A model generated the notes under the pieces. The model had not been told where the DNA came from, ran no database searches, and saw nothing but the letters and a program-made list of their open reading frames with translations. From Microcella alkaliphila (GTDB taxonomy: Bacteria > Actinomycetota > Actinomycetes > Actinomycetales > Microbacteriaceae): a stretch of 64,000 nucleotides of DNA. The stretch is taken from contig NZ_SGXT01000011.1 of assembly GCF_004216855.1 (NCBI RefSeq), positions 1-64,000 of the forward strand. The letters are read 5' to 3'. Both the position numbers and the translations under genes were made by a program. This document shows, piece after piece, positions 52,303 through 62,836 of the stretch (position 1 is the stretch's first letter; every line of letters begins with the position of its first letter).

Positions 52303-53721
52303 ATGACTACCCCTACCCCTCACGCATCCGGCACGGATGGAGCACCCGGAGCACACGTCCGACTGCGACGCGTCTTGAAGGTTCCGTCGCTCGTTCTGTT
52401 CGGTCTCGTCTACATGGTGCCGCTCACCATCTTCACGACGTACGGCATCGTGACCGAGTTGACCGGCGGTCGCGTGCCGATGGCGTACGCCATCACGCTC
52501 GTCGCGATGCTGTTCACGGCTCGTTCATACGCGCGCATGGCGATAGCGTTCCCGTTTGCCGGCTCGGCCTACGTGTATTCGCAGCGTAGCTTCGGGCCCG
52601 GCGTCGGCTTCCTCGCCGGTTGGTCGCTCATGCTTGACTACCTGTTCTTGCCGATGATCAACTACCTCGTCATCGGTATCTACCTGAACGCGGCCTTCCC
52701 CGACGTGCCGAACTGGGTCTTTATTCTCGCCACGATCGCCCTGGTCACGGTGCTGAATGTGATCGGAATCGTGTCGGTGGTGCGCGCGAACTTCGTGATT
52801 ATCGGCGTGCAGGCGCTGTTCATCGTCGTCTTTGTCGCCCTCGGCATCGGCAAACTTAACGGCGGCACGGTCGACCTCGCGGCGCCGTTTACGGGCGACG
52901 GTTCAGTTGACGGTGTCACGGTGCTGTTCGCTGGCGCTGCGATCCTGTGCCTCTCCTTCCTCGGCTTCGACTCGATCTCGACGCTCGCGGAGGAGGCGAA
53001 GGACGCCGGCCGCTCGGTTCCTCGCGCCATCATCATCACGACCCTCAGTGCGGGAGTCATCTTCATCGGCCTGTCGTGGCTGTCACAGGTGGTATACCCC
53101 GAGAACGACTTCGCCGACGTCGACTCGGCCGCCCTCGATGTCATGACGGCCGCCGGCGGCGAGTTCCTCGCGGCGTTCTTCACGGCGGCCTACATCGCCG
53201 GCGCGACCGGCTCGGCGCTGACCTCGCAGGCGTCGGTGTCGCGCATCCTCTATTCGATGGGTCGCGACGGCGTGCTGCCGCGGCGCTTCTTTGGTCGCCT
53301 TTCGGCGCGCTTCCGCACCCCGGCACGGGCAACGTTCGTCGTCTCGGCCGTGTCGCTGCTGGCGATGGTCATCGACCTGGGGCTGCTCGCCGAGATGATC
53401 AGCTTCGGCGCGCTCATCGCGTTCTCGGTCGTCAACCTGTCGGTCATCAAGCATTACTACGTCGACCGGAAGGAGCGGTCCGCAAACCAGCTGCTCAGCA
53501 ACCTGATCCTGCCGTTCATCGGGTTCTCGTTGACAGTGTGGCTCTGGACGAACCTGTCAGGAAGCACGTTCATCGTCGGCGGCCTCTGGATGCTCGGCGG
53601 CGTGATTCTGCTGGCGATCGTCACGCGCGGCTTCCGTCAGCGCGCCCCGATGCTCGACCTGTCCGAGGTCGAGGCGACGACGGAGACCGACGCAGTGTCG
53701 ACGGTGCGCGCGGCCGTCTAA
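52303..53721 (+). CDS. APC-superfamily amino-acid/amine permease
   Basis: The 472-residue protein has 12 predicted membrane helices. [20 protein letters not shown] near 26-45 is helix 1, and GILTxxG-like sequences give way to [20 protein letters not shown] near 222-241, the conserved APC motif, and [20 protein letters not shown]. It may import the amide or amine that the upstream hydrolase acts on, or export its product. The ATG at 52303 has AAAGGA upstream. Confidence 0.88.
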   Translation: MTTPTPHASGTDGAPGAHVRLRRVLKVPSLVLFGLVYMVPLTIFTTYGIVTELTGGRVPMAYAITLVAMLFTARSYARMAIAFPFAGSAYVYSQRSFGPGVGFLAGWSLMLDYLFLPMINYLVIGIYLNAAFPDVPNWVFILATIALVTVLNVIGIVSVVRANFVIIGVQALFIVVFVALGIGKLNGGTVDLAAPFTGDGSVDGVTVLFAGAAILCLSFLGFDSISTLAEEAKDAGRSVPRAIIITTLSAGVIFIGLSWLSQVVYPENDFADVDSAALDVMTAAGGEFLAAFFTAAYIAGATGSALTSQASVSRILYSMGRDGVLPRRFFGRLSARFRTPARATFVVSAVSLLAMVIDLGLLAEMISFGALIAFSVVNLSVIKHYYVDRKERSANQLLSNLILPFIGFSLTVWLWTNLSGSTFIVGGLWMLGGVILLAIVTRGFRQRAPMLDLSEVEATTETDAVSTVRAAV

Positions 53722-53774
53722 GGGCGCTCGGCCGGGGGCGGGCGGTTCGTGAGGGCGTGAGAGGATTCAGTGAC

Positions 53775-55643
<1,869 letters not shown>

Positions 55644-55648
55644 GCGCC

Positions 55649-56320
55649 ATGCCGGCGACTGCCGACCGTCCACCGGTGACGTACGCCGCCGTCGGCGCGA
55701 CGCAGGCGCCCGACCTGATGACGTTCCCGCCACGCGGGTTCCGTCCGGCCGCCTACACCGCGCGCATCGGCCACGGTGAGAACCGGTGGGCGTACGCGGT
55801 CGAAGGGATTCTCGATGGCGGCGTGTACCGCGGTGCTGGCATGACGGTGCGGTACCGGCCGGCACCTGACCAGATCGCCGCCGACGGGTACACCCCGGTC
55901 GGATTTGACGACGACGGCGAGCCGGTCGAGCCGGCCGAGCTGTCGCCGGCCGAGCAGGTGTTCACGGCCGATGGTCGCCCCCTGTTGCGTCCGGCCGACG
56001 AGATCACGGTCGGGCTCGGCGTCGGCGACGCGCTCTGGTTTCCTCTGCCGACCCGAGTGGTGCTGCTCGAGCAGGCAGAGTCCCGCATGACGCTCGTGAT
56101 GGGCACCCTGCCCGGACACGTTCTGCGCGGCGAGGAATCGTTCACCCTGGAGCGAGCATCCGATGGCTCCGTCTGGCTGACCGTGCGCAGCTTCGCGCGC
56201 CCAGCCCACTGGTGGCTGTGGCCGGCATGGCCCGGGATGCTCGTGGCGCGCCGCCTGATCGCCGCCCGGTTCTTAAAGACCCTCGCTGGGCCGATTCCCA
56301 CCCGCGAGGGGTCACAATGA
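55649..56320 (+). CDS. DUF1990 family protein
   Basis: The 223-residue protein begins with VTYAAVGATQAPDLMTFPPR and contains RIGHGENRWAYAVEGILDGG near 37-56, features of DUF1990. A central Glu/Asp-rich insert is present (DDDGEPVEPAELSPAEQV). A predicted membrane-adjacent segment near the C-terminus (WWLWPAWPGMLVARRL) follows. The function is unknown. It lies five bases after lepA and overlaps the next gene by four bases, so the three are probably co-transcribed. Confidence 0.82.
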   Translation: MPATADRPPVTYAAVGATQAPDLMTFPPRGFRPAAYTARIGHGENRWAYAVEGILDGGVYRGAGMTVRYRPAPDQIAADGYTPVGFDDDGEPVEPAELSPAEQVFTADGRPLLRPADEITVGLGVGDALWFPLPTRVVLLEQAESRMTLVMGTLPGHVLRGEESFTLERASDGSVWLTVRSFARPAHWWLWPAWPGMLVARRLIAARFLKTLAGPIPTREGSQ

Positions 56321-56784
56321 CGAGCGTGTCTGATTCGGCTGTCGCTCCGTCTCGTGTGAACGGTTTTACGCGCGTCCTTGTCGCCGTGTACGGCATTCTC
56401 GCGTTGGCCGCGACGGGTCGGTCGTTCTACCAGATCGCGACGAAGTTCGAGGAGGCGCCGCTCGCGTACTCCCTGTCCGCGGTCGCGGCGGTCGTGTACA
56501 TCCTGGCGACGGTGGCTCTCGTGGCACCGGGGCGCGGGTGGTTTCGCGTCGCATGGCTCGCGATCGGCTTTGAGATGGTCGGCGTCGTCGCGGTTGGCAT
56601 CGTGAGCATCGCGATTCCGGAGCTGTTCCCGGCGGACACGGTGTGGTCGCAGTTCGGTCGCGGCTACGGTTTCGTGCCGCTCGTGCTGCCGATTCTGGGG
56701 CTGTGGGCGCTGTCGCGTACTGCCCGCGCGAGTCGCCGCAGCGACGCGCGCGACGCGGCCGAGTCTGCCGAGGTGTCGTCGTGA
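56317..56784 (+). CDS. Small membrane protein
   Basis: The 155-residue protein has four hydrophobic helices (ILVAVYG-type segment near 22-38, SAVAAVVYILATVALVA near 54-70, WLAIGFEMVGVVAVGIVSIA near 80-100, VPLVLPILGLWALS near 118-132). Its ends are charged, and the C-terminus is Arg/Ala-rich. I do not recognise the function. The ATG overlaps the DUF1990 stop (ATGA), and its own stop overlaps ribF (GTGA). Confidence 0.75.
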   Translation: MTSVSDSAVAPSRVNGFTRVLVAVYGILALAATGRSFYQIATKFEEAPLAYSLSAVAAVVYILATVALVAPGRGWFRVAWLAIGFEMVGVVAVGIVSIAIPELFPADTVWSQFGRGYGFVPLVLPILGLWALSRTARASRRSDARDAAESAEVSS

Positions 56785-57746
56785 CCGACCAGCGTGTGGT
56801 GACCGGCATCGAGGCTCTGCCTCGAGATGGCTGCCGTTCCGCGGTCACGATTGGCAAGTTCGATGGCGTGCACCTCGGCCACCAGCGGGTGTTGGAGCGC
56901 TTGTGCGACGAGGCGGCCGAGCGCGGCATCGACCGCACGGTCGTGATCACGTTCGACCGCAACCCGCTCGAGGTGCTGCGCCCCGAGGCGGCACCGCTGC
57001 CGCTCATCAGCATTGCCCAGAAGACCGAGGCTCTCCTTCAGGCGGGCGTCGACCTCGTCGTGGTGATCCCATTCACTCCCGAGTTCGCGGCGCTCGCCCC
57101 CGACCGCTTCGTCGATGACGTGCTCGTGTCGGGCCTCAGTGCCGCCTGCGTGTTGGTCGGCTCCGACGTGCGCTATGGCGCGAACGGCGCCGGCACGCTC
57201 GAGACGCTGCGCGCCGCCGGCGAGGCCCACGGGTTCGATGTGGCCCTGGTCGACGATGTGTGCGTGTCCGACGGCGAGCGCATCTCGTCCACGGGCATCC
57301 GCCGCCTCTTGGAGGTCGGCCACGTCGCCGAAGCCGCCGCCGCGCTGGGACGCCTCCCGCGCATCCGTTCGCTCGTCGTGCCCGGGCACCAGCGGGGGCG
57401 CACGCTCGGCTACCCGACGGCGAACCTCGCGCACGGCGCGGAAGGGTTCATTCCCGCCGACGGGGTCTACGCCTGTTGGATGCACGTGAACGGCGAGCGC
57501 TTCGGCGCGGCCGTCTCGGTCGGCAACAATCCGACGTTCGGTGACGTGCCCGAAAAGACCGTCGAGGCGCACGCCATCGACGTGACCGTTGACCTGTACG
57601 GCCAGACGGTCGAGCTGGAGTTCGTGCGGTTCATCCGCGGCATGCGGAAGTTCCCGAACGCCGAGGCGCTTGCCCACCAGATGGGCGTCGACGAGCTCGA
57701 GATCCGCGAGGTGCTGGGGCTTCCGGCGGAGCCTCAGGCCTCGTAG
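56781..57746 (+). CDS. ribF: Bifunctional riboflavin kinase/FAD synthetase
   Basis: The 321-residue protein has an FAD-synthetase domain (AVTIGKFDGVHLGHQRVLER near 21-40, VIPFTPEFAALAPDRFVDDV) and a riboflavin-kinase domain with GHQRGRTLGYPTANL near 210-224 and DGVYACWMHVNGERFGAAVS. It makes FMN and FAD. The GTG at 56781 overlaps the upstream stop. It converges with the next gene; their 3' ends overlap by 13 bp. Confidence 0.95.
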   Translation: MTDQRVVTGIEALPRDGCRSAVTIGKFDGVHLGHQRVLERLCDEAAERGIDRTVVITFDRNPLEVLRPEAAPLPLISIAQKTEALLQAGVDLVVVIPFTPEFAALAPDRFVDDVLVSGLSAACVLVGSDVRYGANGAGTLETLRAAGEAHGFDVALVDDVCVSDGERISSTGIRRLLEVGHVAEAAAALGRLPRIRSLVVPGHQRGRTLGYPTANLAHGAEGFIPADGVYACWMHVNGERFGAAVSVGNNPTFGDVPEKTVEAHAIDVTVDLYGQTVELEFVRFIRGMRKFPNAEALAHQMGVDELEIREVLGLPAEPQAS

Positions 57747-58420
57747 TCGTCCTCGTCCTCGTCGTCGCGTGGGCGCCGGGGTCGCGGCTGCGGCTCGGGA
57801 AGTTCGTCGGGGATACCTTCGCGTCCGGCGAGAAACAGCACGATGCCAGCGCTCGTCGCGTACAGCGGACGACCGGCCCCCACCTGCCAGCCGCCGTCGA
57901 CGGCGCGCATGGCGCGGGCGGTGATGACGGCGCGCCGCTCGGTCGGAACCCGCAACGCTAGGTCGAGCGCGACGGCGCCGAGGTCATGCGGGTCGACCGT
58001 CAGCGGCACGGTGTGACGGGCCGCGATGTCGAGGGCGACGACGACGATCTCGCTGAGGGCTTGCACCGAGGTGGGGCGCTCACTCGCGGTACGCGCCGCC
58101 GCCTCGACGCGAAGGACCTCGGGGAGAGCGGTCGTGTCGAGAGCGGCGAGCTCGTCGCTGGGTGCGTCGACCACGCCGACGACCGCGAGGAGGCGCTGCC
58201 AGCGCGACCAGCGCATCCGGGTGAGGGCGATGCGCAGCGCGCGGTCGACGGTCACGTCGGCGCGCGCGGTGTCGGCCATGAGCAGGTCGGGGCGCGCGGT
58301 GAGCACGTCGGCGAGGGCCGTCAGCACGGCCGCCGTTGCCGCCGACCGGTCGCCCGTGACGGCCGACTCGTCGCGGCGCGGGCGGTTGCTCAACGGCAGG
58401 TGCCGGGCCCAATCGCTCAC
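57734..58420 (-). CDS. Hypothetical acidic-tailed protein
   Basis: The 228-residue protein opens MSDWARHLPLSNRPRRDES. The middle is a mostly helical alpha region (VTVDRALRIALTRMRWSRWQ, DLGAVALDLALRVPTERRAV). The end is a Pro/Arg stretch followed by an acidic tail (PRDDEDEDDYEA). There are no recognised catalytic residues. TACAGT lies six bases before the GTG at 58418-58420, giving a leaderless start. Role unknown. Confidence 0.6.
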   Translation of the reverse strand: MSDWARHLPLSNRPRRDESAVTGDRSAATAAVLTALADVLTARPDLLMADTARADVTVDRALRIALTRMRWSRWQRLLAVVGVVDAPSDELAALDTTALPEVLRVEAAARTASERPTSVQALSEIVVVALDIAARHTVPLTVDPHDLGAVALDLALRVPTERRAVITARAMRAVDGGWQVGAGRPLYATSAGIVLFLAGREGIPDELPEPQPRPRRPRDDEDEDDYEA

Positions 58421-58426
58421 CGTTCC

Positions 58427-58463
58427 ACTGTAGGCGTTCGTGATGGGCGGGCGGCCGTAGGCT
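58427..58463. promoter_or_regulatory. Compact divergent leaderless promoters
   Basis: Minus-strand TACAGT (58432-58427) serves the acidic-tailed protein and plus-strand TAGGCT (58458-58463) serves the CynX-type transporter. The two start codons are only 50 bp apart. Confidence 0.55.
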
Positions 58464-58470
58464 GAGCGTC

Positions 58471-59703
58471 GTGCCCGGCGCATCCTCCTCGACCGCAGGC
58501 CGCCCGGTCGCTCCGGGCGTGTTCTTCGCTGTCGTTGCGATTCTGCTGCTCGCGGTGAACCTGCGCACCGGCGTTGGCGGGCTGTCGCCGTTGGCATCGA
58601 CGATCGGTGAGGAGATCCCGCTGTCAGCCGCGAGTCTCGGCGCACTCGGCATCGCGGCGCCGCTCGGGTTCGCGCTCGCCGGCGTGCTCGCCCCGTCGGC
58701 CGCGCACCGGTTCGGGCTCGAGCACACGCTCGTCGCGGCACTGGTCGCGATGATTGCCGGACACCTCGTGCGTGCGGTCGCTGCGGACGTTGCCATGCTT
58801 CTGGCGGGAAGCCTGATCGTTCTGCTGGGAGCCGGCTTCGGAAACATCCTGCTGCCGAGCGCCGTGAAGCGTTACGCGCCGCAGCGCATCGCCGCGCTCA
58901 CTGCCGCCTACGGCACCGCGATGTCGATCGGGGCCGCCCTGCCGCCGCTCGTCGCCGTGCCGATCGCGGTGGGCGCCGACTGGCGCGCATCCCTGGCTGT
59001 ATGGAGCGTCGTCGCGGTCGCCGCGCTCGTTCCGTGGATCGTGCTTGCCGTGCGCGCTCGTCGCGTCGCGACGCACGACGGCGACACCCCACGAGCGCCG
59101 GATGCTCGGGGCGCGGTCGCGCTTGCCCGCTCGCGCACCGTCTGGGGCATCACCATCGGGTTCGGTCTCTCGAGCGTGTCGGCGTACGCGCTGTTCGCCC
59201 TGTTGCCGGAGGTGCTGCGGGAAAGCGCCGGCGTGGGGCCAGCGGTCGCCGGTGCGCTCGTCGCGCTGTTCGGCATCCTCGGGCTGCCGCTCGCGTTGAC
59301 CGTGCCGGGGCTCACGGCGCGGCTGCGCACGCCCACTCCGCTGCTTACCGCCGCGACCGTGCTGTTCGGCGTCGGCTGGGGCGGGCTGTGGCTGGCGCCC
59401 GCGCTCGCGCCCGTCGTGTGGGTCGCGGCGATCGGGCTCGGGCAGATCGCGTTCCCGCTGGGGCTGACGCTCATCGGCCTGCGCACCCGCACTGACCGAA
59501 GCGCCGCCGCCGTCAGCGGGTTCGTGCAGACGGTCGGCTATCTGGCGGCCGCTGCGGTGCCTCCTGTATTGGGTCTGCTGCGGGACACGTCGGGCTCCTG
59601 GTCCGCCTCGATGGCGCTCATGACCGTCCTCACGGTAGCGACGGCGACGGCAATCCCGCTCCTGCGGCGTGCGCGCTACGTCGACGACGAGATCGCGCGC
59701 TAA
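58471..59703 (+). CDS. MFS transporter, CynX/NimT type
   Basis: The 410-residue protein has 12 predicted helices. The N-terminal segment VAILLLAVNLRTGVGGLSPL near 22-41 carries the (V/A)NLRxxxxxxxP motif of the cyanate/nitroimidazole (CynX/NimT) subgroup, followed by GIAAPLGFALAGVLAPSAAH. A second half follows a short loop (about 190-215). The substrate is unknown. It starts with a GTG and its end overlaps the convergent ROK gene by four bases. Confidence 0.85.
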   Translation: MPGASSSTAGRPVAPGVFFAVVAILLLAVNLRTGVGGLSPLASTIGEEIPLSAASLGALGIAAPLGFALAGVLAPSAAHRFGLEHTLVAALVAMIAGHLVRAVAADVAMLLAGSLIVLLGAGFGNILLPSAVKRYAPQRIAALTAAYGTAMSIGAALPPLVAVPIAVGADWRASLAVWSVVAVAALVPWIVLAVRARRVATHDGDTPRAPDARGAVALARSRTVWGITIGFGLSSVSAYALFALLPEVLRESAGVGPAVAGALVALFGILGLPLALTVPGLTARLRTPTPLLTAATVLFGVGWGGLWLAPALAPVVWVAAIGLGQIAFPLGLTLIGLRTRTDRSAAAVSGFVQTVGYLAAAAVPPVLGLLRDTSGSWSASMALMTVLTVATATAIPLLRRARYVDDEIAR

Positions 59704-60638
59704 CCGACCTGCTCGCGGTGGTGGATGAGCGCCGCCGCTCCGATCAGCGGCCCCTCACCACTCAGCCCGCTCGCGACGACGCGGGTGCTCGTCACGAAGC
59801 CGAAGTCGCTGTGCCCCGCGACGGTGCGGGCGACGATGTCGATGTAGTCGTCGGCGACGTGCGAGAAGCCGCCGCCGATGGCGACGACGTCGAGGTCGAG
59901 CAGTGCCGACGTCGACGCGATGGCCTGGCCGACGGCGGTCGCCGATCGCTCGATCGCCGCGCGTGCGATGGGGTCGCCGCCACGCGCGCTCTCGGCGAGC
60001 TGCTCGCCGGAGTCCCCGGCCCAGCCGTTCCGGCGCGCCCAGGCGACGGTGCGCGGGCCCGAGGCGACGGCCTCGAGGCACCCGCGTGCACCACAGGCGC
60101 ACTGGTCATCGTGACCGGCGACCTGCACGTGGCCGATGTGTCCGGCATTGCCCGAGGGCCCGCCGTGGGTGCGCCCGTCGAGCAGCAGGCCGCCGCCGAC
60201 GCCGGTCGACACGACCATGCCCATGACGTTGTGCTCGCCCTGGGCCGCACCCACCCACGTCTCGGCGAGGGTGATGGCGATGCCGTCGATGCGGGTCACG
60301 ACCGGCACGTCGGGCACGAGCGAGGCGACCAGATCGCCGAGCGGATACCCGCGCCAGGCGGGCAGGTTCAGAGGAGACACCCGGCCGTCGGAACCGACGA
60401 GCGGGCCCGCGGAGCCGATCCCGATGCCGACCACGCGGTCGTGGCGAGTCGCGTCGACGAGCGCGCCCACAGCATCCTGAACAGCCTCGGTGACGCTGCG
60501 CGCGAGATCGTCGCTCGTCGCGGCCTGGCCGGACGGCCGGCGGTGCCGCGATCCGGGCAGAACCGAGCCGGTCGGGTCAACGATGGCGGCTTCGACTTTG
60601 GTGCCGCCGAGGTCGACGGCGAGGGCGTAGTCGGTCAC
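59700..60638 (-). CDS. ROK family sugar kinase/regulator
   Basis: The 312-residue protein has the ATP-binding VDLGGTKVEAAIVD near 8-21 and the zinc-binding CACGARGCLEAVASG near 180-194 (CxCGxxGCxE), plus GMVVSTGVGGGLLLDG. There is no N-terminal helix-turn-helix, so a glucokinase-like enzyme rather than a repressor is likely. It would phosphorylate a hexose or amino sugar; the substrate is not evident. The divergent regulator and deoC operon lies 156 bp away. Confidence 0.85.
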   Translation of the reverse strand: MTDYALAVDLGGTKVEAAIVDPTGSVLPGSRHRRPSGQAATSDDLARSVTEAVQDAVGALVDATRHDRVVGIGIGSAGPLVGSDGRVSPLNLPAWRGYPLGDLVASLVPDVPVVTRIDGIAITLAETWVGAAQGEHNVMGMVVSTGVGGGLLLDGRTHGGPSGNAGHIGHVQVAGHDDQCACGARGCLEAVASGPRTVAWARRNGWAGDSGEQLAESARGGDPIARAAIERSATAVGQAIASTSALLDLDVVAIGGGFSHVADDYIDIVARTVAGHSDFGFVTSTRVVASGLSGEGPLIGAAALIHHREQVG

Positions 60639-60794
60639 CCGCTCAGACTACCGATTCGCGCGAACCTGCTCATGTGAGCAGACACGCAACAAATGTTGGT
60701 GGATGCGCGAAGGGAGCAATAGCGTGGACGAACGGGGCGCTCGCCCCGCCGCCACCCCGCGCCGTACACCGCGCCCCATCGCCTCGGAGGGACC

Positions 60795-61823
60795 GTGCCG
60801 CTCGACACCAGCGACAGCGAACTGCTCGCCGTGCGGGCGGCCGAGCTCTACTACGAAGAGAACAAGACCCAGGACGAAATCGGCGCGATCTTGCGCATCA
60901 CCCGCTGGAAGGTCGGGCGCTTGCTCGCCCAGGCGCGTGAGCGCGGCATCATCCGCATCGAGATCGTGCACCCGCGGGCGCGTCGGCTGGGGCTCGAGCG
61001 CGACCTGGCCGCGCAGTTCGGGCTCAAGGACGCGGTGGTCGTTCCGGCGCCGCTCGACGACGTCGAACTGCAGTCCCGGGTCGCCGAGGCGGCGGCCGAC
61101 TACCTCGTCAGCATGCGGCCAATTCCGCGGCTGCTCGGCCTCAGCTGGGGCCGCACCCTGCACCAAGTGGCCGAGGCGCTGCCCGTCGGCTGGTCGACCG
61201 GGGTCAACGTGGTGCAGCTGAACGGAGGAGTGAGCCTCTCGAAGCGGCCGGGAACCGCGGCGGCCACCGCGACGATGATCGCCCAGAAGGCCGGCGGTCA
61301 GGCGACCCTCTTGCCGACTCCGGCCATCCTCGAGCGCCTCGAGACCAAGCTCGCCATCGAGGGCGATCGCACGGTCGGCGGCGTCGCCCAGCTCGCCCGC
61401 ACCGCGAACGCCTACCTGTATTCCGCCGGCCCGGCCGACACCAGCTCGGTGCACGTCGACAGTGGCTACCTGACCGCCGACGACATTAACCGCCTCGTCG
61501 ACCTCGGCGCCGTCGGCGACGTGCTCGGCCGGTACATCACCGCCGAGGGCGAGATCGCCGACCCCGAGCTCGACGCCCGCACGCTTGGCCTCGGCCTCGA
61601 TGAGCTACGCGCCGCGACGACGAGCATCCTGGCCGTCGGGGGCGAGACGAAGCACCCGGTTGCCCGCGCGATCGTCACGCACGGCCTCTGCTCGGTGCTC
61701 GTCACCGACGAGCACACGGCCCGATTCCTGCTCGGCCGCGACCGCGATGCCGACCGCGACGCCGACCTCGACCACTCGACCGACTCGACGCCTTCCACCG
61801 CACCGCGAGAGGACACCCCATGA
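60795..61823 (+). CDS. SorC/DeoR-type sugar-binding transcriptional regulator
   Basis: The 342-residue protein has an N-terminal helix-turn-helix (ELYYEENKTQDEIGAILRIT, then RWKVGRLLAQARERGIIRIE) and a sugar-binding domain of the SorC family (LLGLSWGRTLHQVAEALPVG, NVVQLNGGVS). It begins with a GTG. Its stop overlaps the deoC start (ATGA), so it probably controls deoC and the aldehyde dehydrogenase in response to a deoxyribose phosphate. The C-terminal Asp/Arg-rich tail (DRDADRDADLDHS) is unusual. Confidence 0.88.
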   Translation: MPLDTSDSELLAVRAAELYYEENKTQDEIGAILRITRWKVGRLLAQARERGIIRIEIVHPRARRLGLERDLAAQFGLKDAVVVPAPLDDVELQSRVAEAAADYLVSMRPIPRLLGLSWGRTLHQVAEALPVGWSTGVNVVQLNGGVSLSKRPGTAAATATMIAQKAGGQATLLPTPAILERLETKLAIEGDRTVGGVAQLARTANAYLYSAGPADTSSVHVDSGYLTADDINRLVDLGAVGDVLGRYITAEGEIADPELDARTLGLGLDELRAATTSILAVGGETKHPVARAIVTHGLCSVLVTDEHTARFLLGRDRDADRDADLDHSTDSTPSTAPREDTP

Positions 61824-62833
61824 CCATCGACCACCCGGTCGCCCTGGCACCCGCTGAGCGCGCCGTTCGGCTGCTCGGCGGCGACCTGACCGAGAAGGCG
61901 CTCGCGCTGCACCTCGACGGTCTCGCCGGCGTCGACGCTGTCGGCCTCGAGCAGCGCGCCGCGGGGCTCGCGACTCGCTCGATCAAGACCAGCTCGAAGG
62001 CGTGGGCGCTCGACACGATCATCCGCACGTGCGACCTGACGACCCTCGAGGGCGCCGACACGCCCGGCAAGGTGCGCTCCCTCGTCGCGAAGGCCGTCAC
62101 CCCTGACGCCACCGACCCGACAACGCCGCGCGTCGCGGCGGTCTGCGTCTACGGCGACATGGTACCGTACGTCGTCGAGGCGCTCGGCTCGCTGCACGGC
62201 GACCCGGATGCTGGCCTCGTCTCGGTCGCGGCCGTCGCCACCGCCTTCCCCTCCGGTCGCGCGAGCCTCGACATCAAGCTCGCCGACACCCGCGAGGCGG
62301 TCGCCGCCGGGGCCGACGAGATCGACATGGTCATCGACCGTGGAGCCTTCCTCTCGGGCCGCTACGGTCTCGTCTTCGACCAGATCGTCGCCGTCAAGGA
62401 AGCCTGCCGTCGCCCCGACGGCACGTACGCGCACCTCAAGGTGATCCTCGAAACCGGCGAACTCGTGACGTATGACAACGTCAAGCGCGCCTCGTGGCTC
62501 GCGATTCTCGCCGGTGCCGACTTCATCAAGACGTCTACCGGAAAGGTGAGCCCCGCGGCGACCCTACCCGTCACGCTGCTCATGCTGGAGGTCATTCGCG
62601 ACTGGCACCGGCTCACCGGCGAGAAGGTCGGAATGAAGCCGGCCGGCGGCATCCGTGCCTCGAAAGATGCCGTTCGCTACCTCGTCACCGTCGCCGAGAC
62701 GGTCGGCGAAGAGTGGCTGACGCCGCACCTGTGGCGATTCGGGGCGTCGAGCCTGGTCAACGACGTGCTGCTGCAGCGCCAGAAACTGCGAACCGGTCAC
62801 TACAGTGGCCCCGACTACGTGACGGTGGACTAA
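61820..62833 (+). CDS. deoC: Deoxyribose-phosphate aldolase, long form
   Basis: The 337-residue protein contains IIRTCDLTTLEGADTPGKVR near 69-88, VATAFPSGRASLDIKL near 139-154, EIDMVIDRGAFLSGRYGL near 173-190, HLKVILETGEL (Schiff-base-type region) and FIKTSTGKVSPAATLPV near 235-251 with the catalytic Lys. This matches the longer, eukaryote-like DERA rather than the 220-260-residue E. coli type. It cleaves 2-deoxyribose-5-phosphate to acetaldehyde and glyceraldehyde-3-phosphate. The aldehyde dehydrogenase next door can oxidise the acetaldehyde. Confidence 0.92.
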   Translation: MTIDHPVALAPAERAVRLLGGDLTEKALALHLDGLAGVDAVGLEQRAAGLATRSIKTSSKAWALDTIIRTCDLTTLEGADTPGKVRSLVAKAVTPDATDPTTPRVAAVCVYGDMVPYVVEALGSLHGDPDAGLVSVAAVATAFPSGRASLDIKLADTREAVAAGADEIDMVIDRGAFLSGRYGLVFDQIVAVKEACRRPDGTYAHLKVILETGELVTYDNVKRASWLAILAGADFIKTSTGKVSPAATLPVTLLMLEVIRDWHRLTGEKVGMKPAGGIRASKDAVRYLVTVAETVGEEWLTPHLWRFGASSLVNDVLLQRQKLRTGHYSGPDYVTVD

Positions 62834-62836
62834 CCC

